A stretch of DNA of 64,000 nt. Source: Crambe crambe (Eukaryota; Porifera; Demospongiae; Poecilosclerida; Crambeidae). Shown here piece by piece: positions 55,994 through 64,000 of this stretch (its first letter is position 1; every line of letters starts with the position of its first letter). The DNA lies in the NCBI GenBank assembly GCA_963924555.1, contig OZ004597.1:2002404-2066403 (forward strand). Reading direction: 5' to 3'. Made by a program: the position numbers and the translations under genes. The notes beneath the pieces were generated by a model. It ran no database searches, had not been told where the DNA came from, and was given only the letters and a program-made list of their open reading frames with translations.

Positions 55994-57601
55994 ATGTGGC
56001 AAACTAGCTGTCTATCCAACATGGCTTCTTTCTGTTCCCTGCTGCTATTCTTGGCCATATCCAAACCCTTGCCAACTCTCTCTTCTGATATAATCCTTCC
56101 TCCTCCTAAAACAACCAGCCAACCTGAAGCAGCTGTCATCTTGATCCAAGCACCACAAGTACTCCCTTCCCAGTACCTTCCTCTGGCTAAAGCACTGCAG
56201 GCTTCATCTGGCTACCCTCTATGGGTGGGGATACCAGAATTTGATCATGATATCGTCCTTGACTATACAATTGGATCTGGGATAGACAGGGTCCTTGGTC
56301 AGATAATGTCAAACAAGACTATCTACTTATTCTTCGCTGCCCACTCACCAGCACCTAGTGGGTCGTCCCTACAAGATTATCTCGTCAAGAATGTGACATT
56401 AACACAAAAGACATCTGGACTTATAATGCTTGGATCATTCCTCAAACGCAGCTATCGTGGCTCTCCCTCTTTCCCTATCCCCACGCTGACCATCGGAGGA
56501 GAACTGGACGGGGTGTGTCGTATCACCAGAATAATGGAAGAGTTCATCCATCGGATTTCCATGGCTAGTAATCGTGATGAAGCCATTAAGAAGTTCCCTG
56601 TTGTCACAGTACCAGGTATGACTCATCTCCAGTTTGCATCTGGAGAACCTTCACAAAACATCAAGGAGTTTGATCTAAAGCCAGAGATAGAGGATTCTGA
56701 TGCACACCAACTAGTGTCCAGAATCGCAGCAAGTTTCATTGGAGTTACTCTAGGCAATGAAACCTCACTGAGTTACTTGGAATCTGCTGTCCAGAATGCG
56801 AGCAAGTTCTTTCAGCCACTTGTGGATGCTTACATGCTAGAAGGATCTTACCAGTTCAAACCCCCTTGTGGTGAAGATCCCCCAAGTTCTGCCTGTCAAG
56901 TAGGCAGTGCATGGACATCAGGATCCATGACTGTAATGGCAGAACTAAAGCAAGTGAAATTGAATGACGCAGATGGATTCCATCCTGCCTCAGAAATACT
57001 GCCTGCCATCCACCACCCAAAGATATTCAACAACTGCTCTTTCCCAGATTCTTCATGTGTTATCTCTCTCTCTTCAGTTAGCGAGAACATCTATTACCAG
57101 GACAAAACAGATTCTGGATTAGTACCAAATTCAGCTTGTGAAATACGTGCCAAGTTGAAATCCAGACAGTCTGTGATGCTAGCTGCAGGCTTTAAGAATG
57201 TCGATTTCAATGTCTCTGATGCTGGGTCTCGCTGCAAAACCATCAATCAACTTGCCTATGATTGGGCACTGAATCACTCTGACTCTATTTCACGAGACAG
57301 GTTTGAGAAATTTGGAATCCCTATTGTGATGGGGGAAGACAAGGGTTGTTGGCATAATGGTGGGTTGTGGATATACCTCCCAATGAGTTATATGTACAAC
57401 AACTCTACAAAAGAAGTCTTGACAGTCAGCTCCATTCAGCTCAAAACTGACGTCACTTACCCTATTGGGATGTTTGCAGGTATGCACTTTTGCAAGCTTC
57501 TCTCTCCAGCAAAGGCCATGGAGTGGATCTACGTGGACGGTCTAAGAGAACGTTACTCGTTATCTGGTACCAGAGCTGACCTGCTGAGTTGTGGTCTCTA
57601 A
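55994..57601 (+). CDS. Secreted alpha/beta-hydrolase-like protein
   Basis: A single-exon gene of 535 residues from the ATG at 55994. The N terminus has a signal peptide (SLLLFLAISKPLPTLSS). Residues 40-240 look like an alpha/beta hydrolase: a strand ending in YLFFAAHSPAPSG where the nucleophile elbow is expected, then GLIMLGSFLKR, then PTLTIGGELDGVCR (acid residue region), then VPGMTHLQFASG (candidate catalytic His). The elbow lacks the usual GxSxG pattern. The C-terminal half has many Cys and N-glycosylation sites and no family I recognise. Activity is therefore uncertain. A start at the Met of MASFCSLLL would also leave a good signal peptide. The 3' end faces NUDT19, 87 bases away. Confidence 0.75.
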   Translation: MWQTSCLSNMASFCSLLLFLAISKPLPTLSSDIILPPPKTTSQPEAAVILIQAPQVLPSQYLPLAKALQASSGYPLWVGIPEFDHDIVLDYTIGSGIDRVLGQIMSNKTIYLFFAAHSPAPSGSSLQDYLVKNVTLTQKTSGLIMLGSFLKRSYRGSPSFPIPTLTIGGELDGVCRITRIMEEFIHRISMASNRDEAIKKFPVVTVPGMTHLQFASGEPSQNIKEFDLKPEIEDSDAHQLVSRIAASFIGVTLGNETSLSYLESAVQNASKFFQPLVDAYMLEGSYQFKPPCGEDPPSSACQVGSAWTSGSMTVMAELKQVKLNDADGFHPASEILPAIHHPKIFNNCSFPDSSCVISLSSVSENIYYQDKTDSGLVPNSACEIRAKLKSRQSVMLAAGFKNVDFNVSDAGSRCKTINQLAYDWALNHSDSISRDRFEKFGIPIVMGEDKGCWHNGGLWIYLPMSYMYNNSTKEVLTVSSIQLKTDVTYPIGMFAGMHFCKLLSPAKAMEWIYVDGLRERYSLSGTRADLLSCGL

Positions 57602-57687
57602 AAGATTGTCAACTCCCTGATGGCAGAATCTTTCGTATTTTTTTGAGACTAATTTCTTTTCACACTTAAAAACTACATTTTTTTAAA

Positions 57688-59548
57688 CTATAATTTACTT
57701 GACTCTCCAATTACCTGCTGAAGAAATTTGCTAAGTAGTGCACTCTCTACCGAATCTACAAATCTAAAGTTTGATGGACTGTGAAACACCATTCTGTTTG
57801 TGGTGCTTGACAACTTGTCCAGCTCTTGCACCGTGTGCGTGGGGATCTCGTACTCAAAGCCTTGCTTCTGGGACAGGACAAGGGAGACTTTGTGTTGCTG
57901 GAGGTCTAGCGACTGTGGGTGCTGGAGTGGGGTGGTCCAATCCTCCGAGCCCTCTGCTGGGTAGAGGTCATCTTCCTGTGTCACTGACTAAGAAAGATGT
58001 ATTTTATATTATCATCTTAGTAATTCTATTTAACTTACCAGGACTGCCATGTCTTTAGTCAGCATTCGTGCTGATTTCTTGCAGTATATTCCTTTCTCTT
58101 GCATTGACTTTGAGAGTGCAAACAAGTGCAGGAGTGGGACATTGGACTGCCTGCATTTAATCAATTATACTGTATATGATATTGCATCATATCAACATAC
58201 GTATTTTAATTAAACACAATCTCGACGTTTCGGCTAGAACACTCCAGCCTTCATCAGGAGAAATAACAAAAATTTGAAATGAAAATGATACAGAAAAATA
58301 GCCAGAAGTCACGCATGCGCATGCTAGCTATCATTTTAATTTCGAATTTTTGTTTTTTTTCTCCTGATGAAGGGGGGAGTGTTCTAGCTGAAAAGTCGAG
58401 ATTGTTTAATTAAAATACGTATGTTGATATGATCTGATTCCTGATTGTAGAAAAGTTCTACCATGGCATCGTACCTTGCAAGACCACTAATTTCAGCAAA
58501 CTGTGGAGGAGCAAGCTTCACATTGCCGGTTCTGAACATCTCTGATGCCACTGAAGGAGTCATCCACTGTGCAGGAATTATATATAATCAGAGTTGTGAT
58601 TCCGTAAGAAGGGCTGATGTAAGAGGTGTCTAGGGGTGAGTCCACAGAAGCTGGGAATGGGATGAGTGTATTAATGACACTTTAGTACCTTCATAGTGGT
58701 GACTTCCAAAAGGTCTGGTGCCCCAACTGGCTTGCTCCCCGAATAACACATGAAAAAAAGTGTGTCATAGCGCCTGGAGTGGTTCCTAGGAGTCAACCAA
58801 TCACTCCACTCGATGAGTGACCAGATATCGGGAACGCATCTTAATTCTCTGTACCACCAATAAGGACACCATCATTAAAACAACAAGAATGAGATTTTCT
58901 TACCGACACATGGTGATGAATTCATAAGCATTATTATGAACTCTAGTTCTCCATTCTTTCATCACATCATCAGGAAATTCTTTAACTGCTGGACCAAAAC
59001 TACCAGGAAACATATTTGCTTTGGAGCTTACTTCATCTCTGTCTCGAGCCAAAAGGATGCCAGCTTCTTCAAAGAATTCACGAATGGCACAAATACGGAG
59101 TCCCACTTCTCCTGGTATTGGATTATCTTGTGAAATACATTTGTAAATGGGCAGAAGGTGTCTGAGGGACAGAATGGATGCAAATGGGTGTTCACAACCC
59201 TTTGGCTCTGTGAAAAGATCGAGCCATTTTGGGGAGTAGTCAGCCTCATCCAATACTCCACCTGGAAATACATGCACATCTGCCTGGAGAAATAGTTTCA
59301 TTCCTTTACTTAATGTGTGCCACCAATATAATCTCCCTTACCATAAATCCTGACTTGGAGTGCCTCTGAACAAAGAGTATTTCTGGTTCAGGTTCTTCCT
59401 TGGACGTGTATTTGAGGAAGGGACCCTGGCTGACAGAGAGAGGGTTCTCAATGGGTAAAGGTTGCTTGCAGTAGCCGAAAGGCCCCGTTAGGAACATCAG
59501 ACACGCTGCATTCCTCCATGGTGTCTTTACAGCAGCTGCAGCAGCCAT
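57688..59548 (-). CDS. NUDT19: NUDT19-type Nudix hydrolase, peroxisomal
   Basis: Six exons; the first two are 59548-59342 and 59283-58904. The protein begins with an Ala/Val-rich MAAAAAVKTPWR and has LFVQRHSKSGFM, then DVHVFPGGVLDEADYSPKW, a long insertion, and AIREFFEEAGILLARD. The Nudix box is thus split by the insertion typical of NUDT19 (RP2p), which hydrolyses CoA and acyl-CoA in peroxisomes. Later exons read WSDWLTPRNHSRRYDTLFF and WMTPSEV-like segments. The C terminus is ESSKL; the final SKL is a perfect PTS1 peroxisomal import signal. An intron holds an inverted-repeat element (58187-58432). Confidence 0.93.
58187..58432. mobile_element. Inverted-repeat element with hammerhead-like core
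   Basis: Arms of about 75 bases (58187-58263 and 58359-58432) are near-perfect inverted copies, starting TCATATCAACATACGTATTT. The arms contain CTGATGA followed by GGCT, a loop, AGCC and GAAA, the order of a hammerhead ribozyme core, read on the minus strand in the left arm. The right arm has a degenerate version (AGCTGAAAAGTCGAG). The element lies in an intron of NUDT19 and has no open frame. Confidence 0.75.
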
Positions 59549-59653
59549 TGTGTTTACAAGTGTAATGGGTAATCATCATCAAAGATATTAGCGCAGAAAG
59601 GTAGATAATACGCTGTGTGCATTTTGTATCGTCGACCCTGTCCCAGATGAATG

Positions 59654-62365
59654 TTACTTGATATGTATTGATTGTTTATATAAATTCCATGTGTGATGAT
59701 CACGAATCCTCTTGCGCATTGCTTCTTCTGATGGATATTGCATCACCTATAAAGAGGGCATTCATTTTAATAAGTTGTGCAGAGAGTTATACTCACAAGT
59801 CTTTGTAGTTTAACTTTGAGAGGTTCTGTCATATGCTTCATGATGAAGTCTTTGTGTATCATCACTATATCCGCACCATTACTCACCTGGACCATTGTAT
59901 CAATTCATTTTCATGCATATTTAGGCCCACAAGAACAAACTGACCAGTGTTATGCTGGGTTCCAATTCATGAAGAATTGAGGACAACCCCTGTAATTAAG
60001 ATAATCAATATAGTCCTAATTCCCGTACTGTGATTTTAGTTCTCTCACAAATATGTCCTTTGGTTGGAGTATCTGTAGTTGAACTAAAAACTGTTTGCGC
60101 ATAGGAACAGATGGGTGAATTGATGTGGTGGCAGCTGTTGGTGATTTTGTTTCTGGTGTCTATATTAAGCATTCATGAAGTCATAGCTTCAGCGCTTGAT
60201 CCAGTGACTAACTCACTTGCTGTAAGTTGGTTATTGTCTTGGAGTGCTTCATACTCTTCTCTTGTGCCTCTTCTCCAGTGAAATTGCTCGAGTCTGACTT
60301 GGACGTCATCTGCGTCATCAAACCCGTTACCGTCTTAGACTTAGCCAAATTTCGTCTTGGTCCGAATCCAGGAAATCCTATTTTTCTGACTCGAGATTCT
60401 ACATGAAGCAACAACAATAGGACTAGCTACTGGCCCTGAGTCAGCCCCTGACTATTAGCAACAACAATAGGACTAGCTACTGGCCCTGAGTCGGCCCCTG
60501 ACTATTAGCAACAACAATAGGACTAGCTACTGGCCCTGAGTCGGCCCCAGCTACTGGCCCTGAGTCGGCCCCTGACTATTAGCTACCTCTGTTGTGATGA
60601 AATAAACCACTTTTTCCAAATTCATTGGAGTCCACAAATCTCTTCACTACACGACAAGCACCCTACACATGATGTCACAACAGCAAATTCCACCATGATC
60701 GATGGCTTGGAGGATGAGTCAATTGCAACATACCGTCATTATGATGTAAACCCAGTCACACTTTCTGCTGTCTTTGACCACAACTGCATTGGGTCTAGTG
60801 AATTGCACAAGTTATGGAAGAAAAGTGTCTCACTAGAACCCCTTTGTTTGCAGCGGACTAAGCTTACTTGAAATATCTGACCACACACATCTCTGGTTGA
60901 GACTCGATCTCGGCAATGGGCCAGTATTTGAGAATGTTCACAGTCCTGAAGGATGGATCATAAGCAAATGTGTTAGTACTTGCATGACTCACTTGCAAAA
61001 TGCAAAATGCTTGACTCTTTGATAACTCAGACATTCCTGTCGCAGTGAGAGGTCTACATAGTCCTGTAAAAGAAGAGGCAGTCAGATCACTACATCTAGT
61101 TAACTTACTATTCATCCCAGTGGCAATGATAACCATAATAGCTATGCCAGCATCGTCCTTTGGGACCATGCAGCCACTCAGAGCTTGCGTACAGACATAA
61201 TTATTCTAATATGCTCACACTTTTACTAATGACAAGAAGTTCGGTTACTTCGTTGGCCACACATGTTGTGGACCGTGACTGTCTTTTGATAATGGCAGTT
61301 TCCTGCATTGTTATATGACATGATGACTATCACTAATTTTGACAAGAAGTATCTCTCACCCCAAAGGATTCCCCAGTCTTCAAATTTTGTATGGTTTCTT
61401 CATAGCCTCTGCTCACTCTCTTCATGACTTTCACTGCAGGATGGATCAATGACCTCTTGAATAATGGCCATAGCTAGCTGACCAACAAACACTAAATAGC
61501 CTTACCACTTCCAGAGAGAATGAGATAGAATGATGATGGCTGATTTCCTTCCCGAAATATTATACGTCCAGGCTCAATTCTGTAAGTGATTTCAATTGAA
61601 TGGCAGTTCAGCCTATTAGCTATAGTTTTACCTTTGATACCAGCCTATTTTGCACAGACTCTTCTGGACTCTTGGAGGATAGTTTTCAAAGGCTTCATAA
61701 GAATACAATGCTGAACATACCTGCCATGATTCAGGAAGATAAAGAAGCAATACATAATGCATTGCATCACTCTTGCTTAACGTACCAATTCCAGATCTTT
61801 AGGGGTACGAGTCCAGGATGAATCTGTAAGTATCTGCTGCACCTCTTTAGGTAATAACTCAGCCTGTGATATACCTCAAATCAGCTCAAAGACGACTACA
61901 ATTAGCCAATTTCTCACTGACTGGATCGACATTTTCCACTGGCTCAGGTAGAAAGTGGCTTTTCCCTTCTTTTTCTGGATCAGACTGGAGCTGCAGTCGT
62001 TGATGGATGTGATTGGTGAGAGTCTGCATGGCTCCAGGCTGAATCAGTTGCTGGAGGCTAAGTTTGTGCCTTGGCTTGGTGGGGCTAGGCAGGTAGTCAA
62101 GTTGGAGTTTCTGAGCTCTGTCAATAGTAAATTAATACAGTAGAGTGAGGATAACAGGCAGCAGTACAGTGGCTGGTTAAGTCCAAATAGCTTACCTGTT
62201 CCAAGTAGCATGAATAGCAGTTCGGTTTCTTGTAGAGAATGCTCTTAAGATTAGTTTAATCAGTCTTACAAGACTCTTGAACTTCCCTGGATTTATCTTA
62301 ATAAAAAATGCCAGCTGTTTGTCGATCTTGAAGCTACAATGTTTACCTACCTCTTTAGGATCCAT
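59654..62365 (-). CDS. Cyclic-nucleotide-binding-domain protein, CNBD2-like
   Basis: A gene with many short exons starting MDPKE at 62365. After a basic helical segment (KFKSLVRLIKLILRAF) and a Gln/Leu-rich linker comes a cyclic-nucleotide-binding domain: YEAFENYPPRVQKSLCKIGW, IEPGRIIFREGNQPSSFYLI, LSGS, then the phosphate-cassette region LKTGESFGETAIIKRQSRST. A second domain-like part has NAVVVKDSRKCDWVYIIM, and the C-terminal exons read DIVMIHKDFIMKHM and end EEAMRKRIRDHHTWNLYK. This resembles vertebrate CNBD2, a cAMP-binding protein of sperm. The cassette has GES in place of the protein kinase A GELAL, so nucleotide binding is not certain. The stop is at 59654-59656. I did not fix every splice site. 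Confidence 0.8.
60408..60590. repeat. 50-base tandem repeat in an intron of the CNBD2-like gene
   Basis: Just over three units of 50 bases with GACTAGCTACTGGCCCTGAG; the last unit also contains a 27-base partial duplication. It lies directly beside the acceptor of the exon starting ESRVRKIG. Confidence 0.93.
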
Positions 62366-62567
62366 GATAAAATAACTGCATGTAATGCTGATGGGAGGGG
62401 CTGAACTATAGTCATTATGCGCATGGGCACAAAGCGTGAATATAATTAAGAAGCGCGCGCGCTACAAAAAAATTCACCAAGATCAAGAATCAAAATAATT
62501 ATGCAAATCCAGCTCAGTAAGATAAAATCACATTTTTGCCAAAAAATGAAATAAAATAGAGATCCTT
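62366..62567. promoter_or_regulatory. Promoter region of the CNBD2-like gene
   Basis: Between the RhoGAP-like stop and the CNBD2-like start, both on the minus strand. It contains ATGCGCATGGGCA near 62417 and a GCGCGCGC run near 62452, partial matches to the NRF-1-type motif. Confidence 0.4.
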
Positions 62568-64000
62568 TTATGTGATGACAAATTCACAAGTGCTGATGAG
62601 GTATGCTAGCAAAGGTTGTGACTGGCTTGATGGCACGTTCTCAAACAAAGCAGGACTGAACACTCTGTCTATGTCCTCAACTCCAGTGTGGTTCTTGTCT
62701 GAATATTTCAAAATCTAAGGGGAGCAATGGGATGGGTGAAAGTGTAGAAAATGTATGAGAAGATTTAAGAACCTCCAATAAAGGACCCTTTATTTGAGAA
62801 GTTGATATAGTAGAAATAAACCTCTCTATACAAAGGATAACCTTTAAGGACAACATCTCTACAGGGGTGTCCTCTGTGTGTCCTTTATTTTAGACCCTCC
62901 ACTGTAACCCTAAGTATAGAGTGATAGCCTCTGCCAGAATATAGTTCTTTACCTTGCCAAACAAGCGTAGGAGTTTTCGAAGCAGTTCCCTGTAGTCAGG
63001 CGAGAGTTTTTCCAGTTCTCCCCCCAACACTGTGATGGGGTCGGCACTCTGCATTGAGTCACAGAGCTGCTGAGCCAGATCGTGAGTGACCAGGCATCCC
63101 AGGTGGGACTTGTCAAACAGGGACAACAAGACCCCAACCACAGAGGGTGCTTCTTCAAGAGAGTTCAAATCCACATCCTGAAAATCCAAACAATTTGTAA
63201 AAGGTCAAAGTACTGCATATGTCACTAATAATCTTATAGTCCACACAAAATTACCTCAGCATTGTTGATGGCATCCAGTAGTCTCTTAATGAGGACACGA
63301 TTTCCACTAGTTGAAGATATCAATTTATCCTCTCGTACCAGTTTGTCAGAGGACAAGTAAGAAATGCACTTGATGGCTGTCTTGTATGACAAGGAATAAC
63401 AGTTACTACTTTCCCTACTGTCTGTGGGTTTCTTCCCAGGCCTCGTTCCCTTGGCAACAGCCGTAACTCCCGAGAGGTTGGATACCGAGGTGGAGACCTC
63501 TTGGCGGACCCCAAATGAGTTGGGATTGTCAGGGGAAGCTGTCCTGGACACAGGAGCACTGGAGCAAAGAGGTCGCTCCGAGACCTCCAACTGTGCCTGC
63601 ATCATCTGGATAGCCTTGGGTTTGGCTGCAAGAGGAGGCTTGGTAACCCCTTCAGTTGGGTTCTTCTCACTTTCACCCTTAGCAGGTCTCTTCAGAGAGC
63701 GCGTTTTCTTTCTCGGAGGCGCAATGGGAGGTGGAGGTTTCGGCTTTTTCTCCAAAGGTTTAGATGACTTGGTTTCCTCCTTCTGGTTGAGTCTGTTTTC
63801 AACTGCTCCAGGAGAACTAGAAGGTATTGGAGGTGGCTTGGGCTTGTGGAAGACAGGGCGACTTAGTTTAGGTGGAGTCTGGGGTTTCTGGGGCACCTGC
63901 GGTGATGAAGATGGTATCCATTGTGGAGGAGAATGCTGTTGGGGTACACCGACAGGTTGAGGGGGAGCAGGCTGAGGCTGAGATGGTGTGTCCAGAGCTG
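62568..64000 (-). CDS. Pro-rich RhoGAP-like protein, C-terminal part
   Basis: Three exons are visible: 64000 (window edge) to 63255, 63177-62953 and 62714-62568, all joined in phase 0. The N-terminal part in view is rich in Pro and Gln (QPQPAPPQP, KPKPPPIPSSSPG, KPKPPPPIAPPRKK), with several SH3-type ligands. The C-terminal 180 residues (GNRVLIKRLLDAIN, APSVVGVLLSLFDKS, LSPDYRELLRKLLRLFGKIL, FSPALFENVP) follow the helix pattern of a RhoGAP domain, including the late NxxxVFSPALF-like motif. An arginine finger would lie upstream of DKLISSTSGNR and is not obvious, so activity is in doubt. The gene starts beyond the window. RhoGAP relatives such as an inactive GAP domain or a BCR-homology fold are alternatives. 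Confidence 0.65.

Overview
The window is nuclear DNA from an invertebrate animal. Genes are dense, on both strands, and mostly split by very short introns (about 40 to 150 bases) with GT..AG borders, so almost no gene is one open frame. The AT-rich composition, very compact spacing, many CTAGCTAG-type runs and the gene content (grainyhead factor, TRIM-NHL proteins, plant-type PRPP synthase-like enzyme, TMEM272-like membrane proteins) suggest a marine sponge, most likely a haplosclerid demosponge such as Amphimedon. The species is an inference.

Left part (1-15000): the 3' end of a PRPP synthase-like gene (+); an SLC36/AVT3-type amino acid transporter (-) divergent from a small mitochondrial protein (+); a CHIC1/2 homologue (-) divergent from the proteasome assembly factor POMP (+); then two tandem neutral ceramidase genes (-). 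I joined exons by eye using splice sites and reading phase. The models for the transporter, CHIC, POMP and the mitochondrial protein close perfectly in phase.

Middle part (15000-38000): an amplified and partly decayed array of four-pass membrane protein genes. A TMEM272-like gene (PPSY motif, cysteine-rich) is followed by at least five intact copies of another four-exon membrane protein family with an N-terminal PPPSY or PPPPY motif and a Pro/Ala/Asn-rich repeat. Mixed in are a pseudogene with a lost start codon and frameshifts, a 5'-truncated TMEM272-like copy, several gene fragments, and inserted transposon-like elements. A further four-pass protein gene closes the array. This is the most unusual part of the window.

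Right part (38000-64000): a long Ser/Pro-rich coiled-coil protein with a 57-base coding minisatellite (-) divergent from coproporphyrinogen oxidase (+); two single-exon TRIM-NHL genes in tandem (+), the second with a fresh 132-base internal duplication; phosphoglucomutase-2 (-) divergent from a grainyhead transcription factor (+); a secreted alpha/beta-hydrolase-like protein (+); a NUDT19 Nudix hydrolase ending in the peroxisomal signal SKL (-); a cyclic-nucleotide-binding-domain protein (-); and the C-terminal part of a Pro-rich RhoGAP-like protein (-) that runs off the window.

The housekeeping genes are not an operon. They are packed in divergent and convergent pairs that share short intergenic regions. 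Palindromic GCGCATGCGC-type motifs (the NRF-1 consensus) lie just upstream of several start codons. No CRISPR, rRNA or tRNA gene was seen.
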